From assembly GCA_027622195.1 (NCBI GenBank), contig JAQBZO010000002.1, positions 62,001 to 126,000 of the forward strand: a stretch of DNA of 64,000 nucleotides, given 5' to 3'. The stretch comes from Planctomycetota bacterium. GTDB lineage: Bacteria > Planctomycetota > Phycisphaerae > Phycisphaerales > SM1A02. Numbering within the stretch: the stretch's first letter is position 1; every line of letters begins with the position of its first letter. Shown in pieces: positions 1-8,165 of the stretch. The notes under the pieces were generated by a model. That model saw nothing but the letters and a program-made list of their open reading frames with translations. It was not told the origin of the DNA and ran no database searches. The position numbers and the translations under genes are program-made.

Positions 1-468
1 TATGGGGGAATCGATCCATCCGAGGCGCTCAAGTTCACCACTGTGAATCCAGCCATTCAACTTGGAATTGGAGATCGAACAGGCAGTCTTGAACCCGGCA
101 AAGATGCCGACCTCGTGGTGTGGAGCGGAGATCCACTCTCGAACTTTTCAAAGTGTGAATCGACTTGGATTGACGGTGCCTGTTACTTCGATCTTGCGTC
201 AGACCTCGCCATGCGCGCGCGCGACGCATCCCTTCGCACCACACTGATCGCCGCAGCGATTTCGTCGTCGTCCAGTGGAGGCCCAGTAAAAGATGGAGCA
301 TCAACCGATCGTCCACGGCGCGGTCGACGTGGAGGCGACAGCGCTCCAACAGGCGCTCCGACTCTCCTCTCTCGTTTGCTCGACGAGAGTGACCACATCC
401 CACTCGAGGCATGGCGGAGTGGATTCGGTCCAAATGAAATGATGCCCACTCAGTGTGGTTGCCAATGA
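1..468 (+). CDS. Amidohydrolase, C-terminal fragment (cut by window edge)
   Basis: The reading frame is open from base 1, so the start lies outside the window. The visible 155 residues begin YGGIDPSEALKFTTVNPA and continue through GDRTGSLEPGKDADLVVWSGDP, the typical closing segment of imidazolonepropionase-like amidohydrolases, in which the end of the TIM barrel is followed by the second half of the small beta-sandwich. The metal-binding histidines would lie upstream and cannot be checked, so substrate is unknown. The tail after about residue 60 is polar and Arg/Ser-rich, as in secreted relatives. The stop TGA overlaps the ATG of the next amidohydrolase by four bases (465-468), so the two are probably translated together and may work on the same substrate or as partner subunits. 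Confidence 0.85.
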   Translation, partial: YGGIDPSEALKFTTVNPAIQLGIGDRTGSLEPGKDADLVVWSGDPLSNFSKCESTWIDGACYFDLASDLAMRARDASLRTTLIAAAISSSSSGGPVKDGASTDRPRRGRRGGDSAPTGAPTLLSRLLDESDHIPLEAWRSGFGPNEMMPTQCGCQ

Positions 469-1826
469 AAGAACAACATTCCATGATGACGATTCAACAT
501 CATCTCGCCTGCGCGCTTCTTGCGACAAGCGCGACCCTCTCTCAAACGTTTGCTCAGGCTCCGCCATCCGTGGCTCCTGCGCAATCGTCGCCGATCATCA
601 TCAAGAATGTGGCGGTTCATACGGTGAAGGATGATTGTCCGCTCTTTGACCCGGGGTTCGTGGTCATTGAGGGTGGAAAGATCACGGCCGTTGGAAATGC
701 GACCGAGACTCCGACGATTCCTGGAGCGATTGTGCATGACGCTTCTGGACTTCATCTTTATCCGGGGATCGTGTGCATCGGTTCTCCGATTGGTCTCATC
801 GAAACAGATCAGGTGCGTGCCACCGATGATCGAAGTGAAATAGGCGAGTGGCACCCAGAAGTGGTGGCATCGGTCGCAGTCAATCCAGATAGCGCGCTCA
901 TCCCGGTCTCGCGCGCGAACGGCATCATGACGAGCGTGGTCTTCCCTCAAGGCGGAGTCCTCTCTGGTCACGCAAGCGCGATTCGAATGGATGGATGGAC
1001 AACCGAGGATCTCGCGATCAATCCAGAACTCGGACTCGTCATTCGTTGGCCAGCCACCGAGCCGCTTCGACGCGAGGGGGTTCGCGGTCCCGATCGTCAG
1101 CGTGAACAGTCTTCAAAAGTCATCGAGAAACTCAACACATTCTTCGACTCGGCCGCGGCCTGGGCGCGTGCACGGGAAAGCGACCCGACCACTCCCATCG
1201 ATCTGCGTTTCCAAAGTGTGCAGCGCGCGATCAAGGGAGAGGAGTTGCTCTTCATCGATGCTTCCAGCACGGGACAAATCGAGAGCGCCGTTCTTTGGGC
1301 AACAGGCCGCGGTATGCGACTCGTCATCGTGGGTGGATCGGGTGCTGAAGAATGCGCGCCACTGCTCAATCGCCACCATGTGGGGGTGATCATTCGCGGA
1401 ACGCATCGTTTGCCGCGTTTTCCCGACGATCCCTACGACGCGCCATTCACCCTTCCTGCGAGACTTGCTGCGGCTGGAATCACCTTCGCCATCGCACAAA
1501 GCGGTGACCTCGGATCCGATGCATCCAACGATCGCAACCTTCCGCACAATGCGGGCACCGCCGTGGCGTATGGACTCGACCCTGAGCGCGCCATCGCCGC
1601 CATCACGCGCGATGCGGCATTGCTCGCAGGAGTTGGATCCACACTCGGCACGATTGAAGTCGGAAAGAGTGGAACGCTTATCTTGACGACTGGCAATCCA
1701 CTCGATGTGAGGTCCGCAGTACTCGGCGGGTGGATCGATGGTCGGCGGATTGATTTGAGCACCAAACAATCTGATCTCGAAAATCGGTTCCGCGAGAAGT
1801 ACCGACAACTCGGACTCCAGAACTGA
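465..1826 (+). CDS. Secreted amidohydrolase-like protein
   Basis: A 453-residue protein with an export signal (hydrophobic stretch ending around SQTFAQA) followed by an amidohydrolase-type beta-sandwich start (IIIKNVAVHTVKDD, then GKITAVG) and end (LGTIEVGKSGTLILTTGNPLD). The first metal motif is absent: where active enzymes have PGxIDxHxH this protein reads LYPGIVCIGSPIG, so it may be a non-catalytic paralogue paired with the complete enzyme upstream. I chose ATG 465 because it overlaps the previous stop (ATGA). An internal ATG at 483 or 486 would give a cleaner signal peptide. Location is probably periplasmic. Fold assignment is firm; catalytic loss is inferred from the missing histidines. 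Confidence 0.8.
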   Translation: MKEQHSMMTIQHHLACALLATSATLSQTFAQAPPSVAPAQSSPIIIKNVAVHTVKDDCPLFDPGFVVIEGGKITAVGNATETPTIPGAIVHDASGLHLYPGIVCIGSPIGLIETDQVRATDDRSEIGEWHPEVVASVAVNPDSALIPVSRANGIMTSVVFPQGGVLSGHASAIRMDGWTTEDLAINPELGLVIRWPATEPLRREGVRGPDRQREQSSKVIEKLNTFFDSAAAWARARESDPTTPIDLRFQSVQRAIKGEELLFIDASSTGQIESAVLWATGRGMRLVIVGGSGAEECAPLLNRHHVGVIIRGTHRLPRFPDDPYDAPFTLPARLAAAGITFAIAQSGDLGSDASNDRNLPHNAGTAVAYGLDPERAIAAITRDAALLAGVGSTLGTIEVGKSGTLILTTGNPLDVRSAVLGGWIDGRRIDLSTKQSDLENRFREKYRQLGLQN

Positions 1827-1850
1827 CGGCTGCCACGTGGGGTGGATACG

Positions 1851-2537
1851 ATGCATCGCATGTCGCCCAAGTTCGCCGTCACCTCCTGTGCACTCGCTGT
1901 CGCCACCTCCATCAGTGGATGTAAGTCACTCGGATTTGGTGAATGGAGCAATCCGCAGGAAACCTCCGAGACCACGGCGACTGACCCAGTCGAATCTCAG
2001 CAGGCCGCTCCCACTCAGCCGATCCGACCACGCATTGATGTGGTGTTCCATGACGGAGGCGAAGAGGTCTACATCGACGGCGACAGAATCCCAAGCAACC
2101 ACCTCCACCGCGATGCGGATGGCATCGAGATTCTTGGACCCGATGGCACGGTGCTCAATCGCATCGACCTTCCTGCCCCGTCCATCGCCGACCGTCCTTC
2201 AGGATTCATCGGTGCACAGTTGCAGTGGATCGATCCATCGCTCGCATCTCATCTGGGCATCGATCCGAAGAATGTCACTGCGGTTGGATCTGTTCTTTCC
2301 CGTGGTCCCGCTGCGGAAGCAGGCATTTCTCCGCACGATTTGATTGTGGGCGTGGATGGATCGGCAGACGCAGGACTCGACGCCGTGCGCGCCAAGTTGA
2401 GGACTGCATCGCCCGGAAGCACCATCGCCTTCACGATTCGACACGGCGTGGAATCACGCGAAGTCCTGGTCACGATCGGCGCATGGAGACATCAGCCGCT
2501 GCCAAGCGCGGGGATTGTCAAGCCAACGGCTCAATGA
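1851..2537 (+). CDS. Lipoprotein with a PDZ domain
   Basis: A 228-residue protein with a short signal peptide ending in a lipobox-like SISGC (Cys about residue 24), so it is probably lipidated and anchored facing the periplasm. Residues about 120-215 form a PDZ domain: FIGAQLQWIDP, VTAVGSVLSRGPAAEAG, HDLIVGVDG and SREVLVTIGAW match the carboxylate-binding loop, the GPAAxAG turn and the closing strands of HtrA-type PDZ domains. No protease domain is present, so the domain likely serves protein binding. ATG 1851 follows a GTG at 1842 in the same frame; ATG is preferred. It lies 24 bases after the amidohydrolase and is probably in the same transcript. Its 3' end overlaps the convergent small gene by 20 bases. 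Confidence 0.82.
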   Translation: MHRMSPKFAVTSCALAVATSISGCKSLGFGEWSNPQETSETTATDPVESQQAAPTQPIRPRIDVVFHDGGEEVYIDGDRIPSNHLHRDADGIEILGPDGTVLNRIDLPAPSIADRPSGFIGAQLQWIDPSLASHLGIDPKNVTAVGSVLSRGPAAEAGISPHDLIVGVDGSADAGLDAVRAKLRTASPGSTIAFTIRHGVESREVLVTIGAWRHQPLPSAGIVKPTAQ

Positions 2538-2772
2538 CTGAGTAGTGGTCCAGATTGAGAATGACGAGTTCGCCATCGTCAAGTCGCACTTCCAATCGAT
2601 CCAACCACAACTGATCATCTTGCGCGTGGGCGAACCACGCGCCCGTTTTCGATTGTCTAAAGCGGACGATCGTCCCCTCAATCTCCGAGGTCCATACCTT
2701 CGCCACTTGTGGCATCTGCTGCGTCACGCGGACTCGCGTACCAGGGCGGATGGATCGTGTTTCAATCGGCAT
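2518..2772 (-). CDS. Small conserved protein of unknown function
   Basis: An 84-residue protein starting MPIETRSIRPGTRVRVTQQM. The pattern (RVRVTQQ, EGTIVRF, TGAWFAHAQDD, LWLDRLEVRLDDGE, LDHYSVIEP) looks like a small all-beta, SH3-like domain that I recall as conserved in planctomycetes and other bacteria without assigned function. The frame is open farther upstream, but that extension runs antiparallel over the end of the M16 gene's coding strand in another frame and has no family character, so ATG 2772 is preferred. It lies 20 bases downstream of the M16 peptidase and is probably the last gene of the dapB operon. Confidence 0.7.
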   Translation of the reverse strand: MPIETRSIRPGTRVRVTQQMPQVAKVWTSEIEGTIVRFRQSKTGAWFAHAQDDQLWLDRLEVRLDDGELVILNLDHYSVIEPLA

Positions 2773-2792
2773 CGAAGGGGTCAGTATAGAGG

Positions 2793-4052
2793 TCACGCGA
2801 CTCCTTCTGGAATCCTTGGTCCCACAAACGCGCTCGAGCGGCTCTGAAGCCAACGCTCGCTCATCAGGCGGCTCGCAACCTCGTTGACGGAGTCCAGCGT
2901 GAGCGCGTCCACCTGTGCGGCGAGGGAGGCGAGGGTGCGCGGCGTTCCAGTTCGGTAAAGATCGCCCACGATGGCACTGCTCCGCGCTCGGCTGCTCTCG
3001 CCAGACATCACCAGACCGGATTTGAGTCCTGTTCTTGCGATTGAAAACTCTTCTTCGGTGACGCCGTGGCGAGCCTTCTCGAGTTGAACAAGAATTTGTT
3101 CGCATGTCTCGCTCGCACGCTCGGGGGTACTGCCCGCCATGACCTGCGCAAGCCCTCGATCGCGGCCCAATGAAGCACCCATTCCAACCGAGTAGCAGAG
3201 TCCGCGACGTTCACGAACCTCGGTAAAAAGGCGGCTACTACTGCCTCCTCCGAGAATGCGCACGAGCACACGAAACGCCATTGCATCAGGGTGATCTTCG
3301 GTGGGAGCAGAGAGAGCCATCGCGATGTGCGTTTGCGCCGTCTCCTTCGCAATGTGGGCAATGCCGCCGATCGCGGGATGTGATTCAACGGGCTCCTTCG
3401 CCACACCAGTCCACCCGCTCAAGAGTCGTTCCAATGTCGCTTCGATTGCGTCGGCATTCACAGCGCCTGCGACTCCGATGAATGCACCGACAGGAAGCGC
3501 CATCGTGCGCCACCTCTCGCGGAGCGCGTTGGTATCCCACAACAGAAGTCCTTCGGGGTGGCCCATCCCCGACCGATTGAACGGTGCTGGATAGGCGATG
3601 CGCATCAACTCGAGCGCCGCCATGCTTGGGGGCGAGTCAGGCAATGATTCGATGGACTGCAATGCCAGCGATCGAACTGGATCCAGTTCATGATCAGCGA
3701 TGGTCGGACGCCGAATCATCTCGACCAGCAACTCCAAGGCATGGTCGACCTGTGTACCCAACGACTGAGAGCCGAGGATCGTGTGGTGGATGCCAGACGC
3801 TGACACACGCGACGCACCAATGGCATCAAAGGCATCGGACAAGGCCTTCGAGTCCATCGACCCCGCGCCACGAGCAATCAACTCACTCAAAAGGGTCGAC
3901 GCCCCCTCGCCAGCTGAACCCGATGGGTCACTCGCACTCCCCATGGGAAGGATGATCGTCATGCCGCAACTGCGGACAGAAGACATCTCTTCGACAGCCA
4001 ATCGCGCTCCACAGGAGAGTGTTCGAACTTGGATGGATTGTGATCCGCTCAT
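2793..4052 (-). CDS. M16 peptidase family subunit lacking the zinc site
   Basis: A 419-residue protein with the two-domain M16B fold: N-terminal domain beginning VRTLSCGARLAVEEM and C-terminal domain with LGGGSSSRLFTEVRERRGLCYSV. The HxxEH zinc motif is missing; the aligned region reads GEGASTLLSELIARG. The ERRGLCYSV element carries the Arg/Tyr pair that in two-subunit M16B peptidases sits on the non-catalytic partner and holds substrate. A likely catalytic partner is encoded at 12955-14184. Start ATG 4052 overlaps the dapB stop by four bases (ATGA), which favours it over an upstream start inside dapB. Confidence 0.88.
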   Translation of the reverse strand: MSGSQSIQVRTLSCGARLAVEEMSSVRSCGMTIILPMGSASDPSGSAGEGASTLLSELIARGAGSMDSKALSDAFDAIGASRVSASGIHHTILGSQSLGTQVDHALELLVEMIRRPTIADHELDPVRSLALQSIESLPDSPPSMAALELMRIAYPAPFNRSGMGHPEGLLLWDTNALRERWRTMALPVGAFIGVAGAVNADAIEATLERLLSGWTGVAKEPVESHPAIGGIAHIAKETAQTHIAMALSAPTEDHPDAMAFRVLVRILGGGSSSRLFTEVRERRGLCYSVGMGASLGRDRGLAQVMAGSTPERASETCEQILVQLEKARHGVTEEEFSIARTGLKSGLVMSGESSRARSSAIVGDLYRTGTPRTLASLAAQVDALTLDSVNEVASRLMSERWLQSRSSAFVGPRIPEGVA

Positions 4053-4762
4053 GGTTGCAAATTTTTCTCGTCGAGCCATTGATCAATGGTGTGGAGGCCG
4101 GGTTTTTTGTGGGCCAACCACCGTCCCAACCGAATCGCGCCTAGAGCGAAAAGGAGCCTGTTTTCAGCCTCGTGGATGATAGTCAGACGCTCGGATGGAC
4201 CCGCAAAAAGCACCTCGTGATGTCCCACCACATGTCCTGTACGAATGGATTGAATGTGGTCCTTCGAGAGCGGACGATTCGATCCATCCAACACCGCTTG
4301 CGCGAGTGCGAGTGCTGTCCCACTTGGGGCATCTTTCTTCTGTGTGTGGTGCGTCTCAATGATGCTGACATCGAAGCCATCAAGCAGTCGGGCCGCGATC
4401 TTGGTGAGTCTTCGAGCCACCGCAACACCAAGTGAGGTGTTGGGTGCGATGAGGACTGGAACCGATCGAGAAACAGTGTGCAATATCTCGATCGTCGAGG
4501 GTGAAAGTCCTGTCGAAGCACAAAGAAGCGGACACTGAAGCTCTTGGGCAAGGGCCGCACTCGCCAACGCACCCTCATCGGATGAAAAATCGATCAACAC
4601 CTCTGCCTTCAGTGTGTTCGAGAGTGACCGAATGACCCCGTTGGCGTCGCGTTCATGAGTGATGGTGACCTCGGATGGATTCGTTTTTGCAATCTCTTTG
4701 ATCGTGCATCCCATGCGACCCGATGCGCCGTTGAGGAAGAGATGGATTGGAGTTCGAGTCAT
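4049..4762 (-). CDS. dapB: 4-hydroxy-tetrahydrodipicolinate reductase DapB
   Basis: DapB reduces hydroxy-tetrahydrodipicolinate with NAD(P)H in the lysine and diaminopimelate pathway, in the cytoplasm. The 237-residue protein has the N-terminal Rossmann motif GASGRMG (residues about 13-19), the APNTSLGV segment, the catalytic signature ETHHTQKKDAPSGTAL with the paired histidines and the Lys, and RTGHVVGHHEV near the C-terminal domain. It is slightly shorter than the Escherichia coli enzyme (about 273), with a shorter N-terminal linker. It is the first gene of a minus-strand operon and is coupled to an M16 peptidase subunit by an ATGA overlap. Diaminopimelate supply suggests that the organism makes peptidoglycan or at least lysine. 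Confidence 0.96.
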   Translation of the reverse strand: MTRTPIHLFLNGASGRMGCTIKEIAKTNPSEVTITHERDANGVIRSLSNTLKAEVLIDFSSDEGALASAALAQELQCPLLCASTGLSPSTIEILHTVSRSVPVLIAPNTSLGVAVARRLTKIAARLLDGFDVSIIETHHTQKKDAPSGTALALAQAVLDGSNRPLSKDHIQSIRTGHVVGHHEVLFAGPSERLTIIHEAENRLLFALGAIRLGRWLAHKKPGLHTIDQWLDEKNLQP

Positions 4763-4927
4763 GTGCTGCGAGGGGGCAAAAGAAATTGTTTCTACTATTT
4801 GACAAAAAATCCCGTCAAGCCCCTTCCGCTCGACGGACGATAACGCTACAACACAAACAGTTGGAGTCCTTTGTTACGCAGGATTCCAATTCTCCGACAC
4901 AAGCGTAACGCACAAGGAGCCATCACC

Positions 4928-5029
4928 ATGGCAAAGAAGAAGGCAGCCAAGAAGGCCGCGAAGAAGACTGCGAAGCGGAAGACTGCGAAGAAGACTGCTA
5001 AGCGGAAGACTGCTAAGCGGAAGAAGTAA
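4928..5029 (+). CDS. 33-residue lysine-rich histone H1-like protein
   Basis: The frame ATG 4928 to TAA 5029 encodes a 33-residue protein with 16 Lys, 3 Arg, 9 Ala and 4 Thr and no other residue after Met1. It consists of repeating KKAAKK and AKRKTA units like the C-terminal tails of histone H1 and bacterial Hc1-like proteins, so nucleic acid binding and nucleoid compaction are plausible. A textbook Shine-Dalgarno AAGGAG lies at 4914-4919, eight bases before the ATG, and a strong intrinsic terminator follows at 5057. The gene is its own transcription unit. Function is inferred from composition only; a cryptic low-complexity frame is unlikely given the signals on both sides. Confidence 0.82.
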   Translation: MAKKKAAKKAAKKTAKRKTAKKTAKRKTAKRKK

Positions 5030-5056
5030 TTCCAGCGCCGAGTTTCGGCCAATACA

Positions 5057-5092
5057 CCAAGAGCCGACATTGTGTCGGCTCTTGGTCTTTTT
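5057..5092 (+). terminator. Intrinsic terminator of the lysine-rich gene
   Basis: A perfect 13-bp stem (CCAAGAGCCGACA at 5057-5069 pairing with 5073-5085) with a three-base loop is followed by TCTTTTT. It starts 28 bases after the stop of the 33-residue gene and is the clearest rho-independent terminator in the window. Confidence 0.93.
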
Positions 5093-5160
5093 ATAGGTGT
5101 TTCCTGCGGAAATCCTGCCTCATTGCCTGTGTGCTTCGAGCCACTACACTCCTCCACCCC

Positions 5161-5424
5161 ATGCCTCACGTCATTGCTGAACCATGCATCGGAACTAAGG
5201 ACTCATCGTGTGTGGATGTGTGTCCGGTGGATTGCATTCATCCCATCAAGAATGCTTCGGATCATCCTGAAGCTGCTCAGTTGTATATCGATCCTGACAC
5301 CTGCATCGACTGCGGTCTGTGCGTGGACGAGTGTCCGGTCCATGCCATTTTTCCTGTGGACGACCTCCCCGAAGAATGGCACAAGTACATCCAGATCAAC
5401 GCCGACCACTTCAAAAAGGGTTAG
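5161..5424 (+). CDS. fdxA: 7Fe ferredoxin (3Fe-4S and 4Fe-4S)
   Basis: An 87-residue cytoplasmic electron carrier. The N-terminal half has C-x7-C-x3-CP (CIGTKDSSCVDVCPVDCI), the pattern of FdxA-type ferredoxins in which an 11th-position Cys is lost and a 3Fe-4S cluster forms; the second site CIDCGLCVDECP binds a 4Fe-4S cluster. HVIAEPCIGTKDSSC is nearly invariant in this family. The protein is shorter than the roughly 107-residue proteobacterial FdxA, ending soon after the second cluster like actinobacterial and planctomycete forms. ATG 5161 gives the canonical MPHVIAEPC start. It has its own unit downstream of the terminator at 5057 and faces the next gene convergently. Confidence 0.93.
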   Translation: MPHVIAEPCIGTKDSSCVDVCPVDCIHPIKNASDHPEAAQLYIDPDTCIDCGLCVDECPVHAIFPVDDLPEEWHKYIQINADHFKKG

Positions 5425-5442
5425 GTCAACCGATTTTTGGGG

Positions 5443-5847
5443 TCACTCCACTTCGCCCGAGGCTTCCTTCGTCACATTGCTCGGCGCATCGGGATGCTCG
5501 GTCCAGTCTTGGCTTCGTGTCCCAAGATTGATTTCCGAGGCCATCGTCTTGCGATAGCCCAGTTTTCGAACCACTTCGAGCACATCGGTCCATGAGGGGA
5601 AGTTTTTTCCATTGACGCGCTTGAACGCTTCAATCGCAAGCAAAAAACTGTATTGCTCGCGGTTCATTTCGCCCTCTTCAGCCGTCTTAATGAAGTCGGT
5701 TAGGCGGCGACCTGGACCTCGACGACGCTCAAGATTGGTCGTGCTCGCGGGCTCAAAATCTCGTCGATCCAACCCACCGCGACGGTCCACAACACCATCA
5801 TTCCCTGGATTCGGTTGATCCGATTGGTCGTCTGCTGGGTCGGTCAT
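5443..5847 (-). CDS. Conserved protein with Arg-rich linker, unknown function
   Basis: A 134-residue protein beginning MTDPADDQSDQPNPGND, then DRRGGLDRRDFE and ERRRGPGRRLTDFIKTAEEGEM, followed by a folded helical part, NREQYSFLLAIEAFKRVNGKNFPSWTDVLEVVRKLGYRKTMASEI. I recall this layout from other Phycisphaerae proteins without known function; the second half resembles small helical DNA-binding or regulatory modules, but no diagnostic motif is visible. ATG 5847 has AGGA eight to ten bases upstream and is preferred over an upstream in-frame start. It is convergent with the ferredoxin gene and divergent from the membrane gene at 5940. Confidence 0.75.
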   Translation of the reverse strand: MTDPADDQSDQPNPGNDGVVDRRGGLDRRDFEPASTTNLERRRGPGRRLTDFIKTAEEGEMNREQYSFLLAIEAFKRVNGKNFPSWTDVLEVVRKLGYRKTMASEINLGTRSQDWTEHPDAPSNVTKEASGEVE

Positions 5848-5939
5848 GGTGGTTCCTGTGTGCACCTCGTTCGGCGCGATATGTCTAGTCTATGTAAGTT
5901 CTGTGAGGTAAGTTCTGCGGGACAAGTAAGCAGGTCACA

Positions 5940-6413
5940 ATGGCGAATCATGAATCTGATCAACCTCTCAATTTTCAGGCGGCCGCTCTCGGTGTTTTTT
6001 TCCCTGGTTTGGGACAGATCTCCCTCGGTCACACCCGCCGCGGCTTGTATGCCATGATCGGCGTTGTTGGGTTGTTTCTCGGCGGGATTTTGATCGGCGG
6101 AGTCGACGTCGTCGACAAAAAAGAGGACCGATTGTGGTTCTACCTTCAAGTGTGCGCCGGACCCATTGCCCTTGCTGCCGACTGGGTCAATTCATCCTAT
6201 GTGCGCACTGGGAAAGTGGGCGAACTCGTCCCCACACCAGGTGGATCGCTCGTCCAACGAGGACCAGAACCGAAGGTCAGCACCTACAAGAGCATCACCT
6301 ACGCCAACGAAATTGGCACGCTGTACTGTGCCCTCGCCGGGCTCTTGAATGTGGTCGTGGTGATTGACGCACTGCAACGATTGCCGCGCGAGTTGGAAGA
6401 GGCACCATCATGA
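5940..6413 (+). CDS. Membrane protein, DUF6677-like
   Basis: A 157-residue protein with N-terminal FQAAALGVFFPGLGQISLGHTRRGLYAM, the start of TM2-like and DUF6677-like families (FPGLGQ...G...rG motif), then a hydrophobic helix about residues 38-55 (GVVGLFLGGILIGGVDVV), a second about 67-82, and a third near the C-terminus (TLYCALAGLLNVVVVIDAL). The family is typical of planctomycetes and has no known role. It is translationally coupled to the next gene by an ATGA overlap at 6410-6413. The DUF6677 label is from recall. Confidence 0.78.
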   Translation: MANHESDQPLNFQAAALGVFFPGLGQISLGHTRRGLYAMIGVVGLFLGGILIGGVDVVDKKEDRLWFYLQVCAGPIALAADWVNSSYVRTGKVGELVPTPGGSLVQRGPEPKVSTYKSITYANEIGTLYCALAGLLNVVVVIDALQRLPRELEEAPS

Positions 6414-6652
6414 TCTTGGGGTGGATTCCATTCCTTCAACCACTCGACATCCTTGGTGGAGGTTGGTGGATCCTCATCGTGCCACTCGTCTTCGGGATTG
6501 CGATGGTTCACCGCTCCGTGCGTTGTATGTCTCTCAGCCGATACTGGGGCGAAGTCGTGTCGATGACCGCGACGAGTCTTGCGGTGATGGCACTCCTCGC
6601 GATTGGAATATGGGCTGTGCTCGAGTTCGCGTTACCAGCGATTCCGGTTTAG
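6410..6652 (+). CDS. Small membrane protein
   Basis: An 80-residue protein with two predicted membrane helices (about residues 17-32, WWILIVPLVFGIAMVH, and 52-76, SMTATSLAVMALLAIGIWAVL). No family recognised. The ATG overlaps the stop of the DUF6677-like gene (ATGA), and the pair probably forms one membrane complex. Three to four bases separate its stop from the stop of the convergent helicase gene. Confidence 0.72.
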   Translation: MILGWIPFLQPLDILGGGWWILIVPLVFGIAMVHRSVRCMSLSRYWGEVVSMTATSLAVMALLAIGIWAVLEFALPAIPV

Positions 6653-6656
6653 AAAT

Positions 6657-8108
6657 TCATTTCGACCGCGAAGGTGGACGACGAACGCCTCCACCCGGCT
6701 TGCCTGAGATCGGGGCACGCGCGGCGCGACCTGGACGCTTGCTCTTCTTCTTCGGAAACTTGAATGTCCCGTCGGCACGAGGCTCTGCTTTGAACGGTCG
6801 CGCTTTACCTGGCTTGTGCGACTTCGGTCCCTTCGACGGTTTGAATGGTTTGAATGGCTTGAGCCCGAGTTTTCCCTTCATCGGCCTCGACTCATCGTCT
6901 GGGGCGACCGATCCGACTTGCACAGTCTTCCACTTTGAGAGGGATGGAAGGACTACCCGCTGAACCACTTCAACGCCGACGAGTTTCTCGATCCTCGTCC
7001 ACCGCTCAGCATCCGCTGCTGAGACGAACGAGATGCTCTCGGCGCGTCCTCCTCCATGCCCAGCGCGTCCCACTCGATGAATGAACTCTTCTGGAAGCAG
7101 TGGAACATCGTAATTGATCACTGTTCGCGCTCGCTCAATGTGGAGTCCTCGTGATGCCACATCGGTCGCCACAAGCACGCTGTTTTCTCCTGCGGCAAAC
7201 TGGGCGAGAGCCTCGGATCGACGGCGCTGTGGAATGTCCCCGTGAAGCAGTGAGACCTTGAGCCCACGCCTTGTCAAAGTTTCTGAGACCCAGTCCGCGC
7301 GTCGACGTGTGCGCACGAAGACGGCGACTCCACGACGAGATCCTCCCACGATTCGCTCGAGCAAAAGTGGGATTTTTTCGGAGTCCGCAACATCGAATCG
7401 GCAATGAGCTCCGACCTCGGTTCGTGCGAGCGTGTTGGGTGGAGCTGCATCCACTCGTTCTGGATCTCGCAACACCATGGCCAGTGATCGTTGCACGGCT
7501 GGAGGAAGAGTCGCCGAAACACCAATCGTCTGGCGCGACGAAGGCAACGTGGTCAGAATCCAAGAAACCTGTGGCTCGAATCCCATGTCCCACATGCGAT
7601 CCGCCTCATCGATGACAAGGTGGTGAATCGCGCCGGTGTGAAGGTGATTCCCTTGAATCAGTTCCCGCACGCGCCCAGGTGTTCCCACAACGAGATCCAC
7701 TCCACCCATGAGCATTTCAATCTGTGGACCAGCAGGACTCTTTCCGAAAACTGCTCCGGCACTCAACACCGTGCCCTTCATCAACTGTGTGCACTCCTCA
7801 GCCACCTGAATCGCGAGCTCGCGCGTGGGGCACAAGACCAGTGCGCGAAGTCGTTCGGTGGGCAACATGAGTTCACCGCGTTGACCCTTTCGGCGACGGG
7901 GTTTGTCGGCGAGTACCGCGTTGACCACGGGCAGGAGGTACGCGAGCGTCTTTCCTGTGCCGGTGGGCGCAACGGCGAGGACATCTCGTCCCAGAAGTGC
8001 AGCGGGGATGAGTTGGCGCTGCACCTCGGTCGGAGTCACACGACCCATCTCTTTCATTCGCAAAATAAGTTGGGTGGCGAGTGGGTAATCGGTAAAGGAG
8101 TCTGTCAC
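6657..8108 (-). CDS. DEAD-box RNA helicase
   Basis: A 483-residue ATP-dependent RNA helicase of the RhlE/RhlB type. Visible motifs in order: Q motif RVTPTEVQRQ, Walker A APTGTGKT (Lys53), PTRELA, TPGR, VIDEADRMWDMGF, SAT (GVSATLPP), the VATDVASRGLH region and motif VI HRVGRAGH. The last Arg of motif VI (HRxGRxxR), normally a finger that contacts the ATP phosphates, is His here. The C-terminal tail is basic (KPFKPFKPSKGPKSHKPGK and following), fitting RNA binding. I chose GTG 8108 because it gives the canonical FxxxPL...L start; an ATG-like extension upstream runs across the lemA gene on the other strand. Confidence 0.93.
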   Translation of the reverse strand: MTDSFTDYPLATQLILRMKEMGRVTPTEVQRQLIPAALLGRDVLAVAPTGTGKTLAYLLPVVNAVLADKPRRRKGQRGELMLPTERLRALVLCPTRELAIQVAEECTQLMKGTVLSAGAVFGKSPAGPQIEMLMGGVDLVVGTPGRVRELIQGNHLHTGAIHHLVIDEADRMWDMGFEPQVSWILTTLPSSRQTIGVSATLPPAVQRSLAMVLRDPERVDAAPPNTLARTEVGAHCRFDVADSEKIPLLLERIVGGSRRGVAVFVRTRRRADWVSETLTRRGLKVSLLHGDIPQRRRSEALAQFAAGENSVLVATDVASRGLHIERARTVINYDVPLLPEEFIHRVGRAGHGGGRAESISFVSAADAERWTRIEKLVGVEVVQRVVLPSLSKWKTVQVGSVAPDDESRPMKGKLGLKPFKPFKPSKGPKSHKPGKARPFKAEPRADGTFKFPKKKSKRPGRAARAPISGKPGGGVRRPPSRSK

Positions 8109-8165
8109 TCCGCCAAGCCTATCTCTCTGTGTGTTTCGAAGTTGGACGAGGGTACGCTTCAACCC

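Noticed and set aside
1833-1840. CCACGTGG core like the parS centre, just before the PDZ lipoprotein
   Set aside because: The flanking bases (TG before, GGTGG after) break the palindrome, so only the six to eight core bases match; chance and not a parS site.
4799-4804. TTGACA, a perfect -35 hexamer upstream of the lysine-rich gene
   Set aside because: No TATAAT-like -10 element lies 16-18 bases downstream, so a sigma-70 promoter is not supported.
7491-8165. Long open frame running into lemA from upstream
   Set aside because: It crosses the antisense side of the DEAD-box helicase; LemA similarity begins only at ATG 8166.
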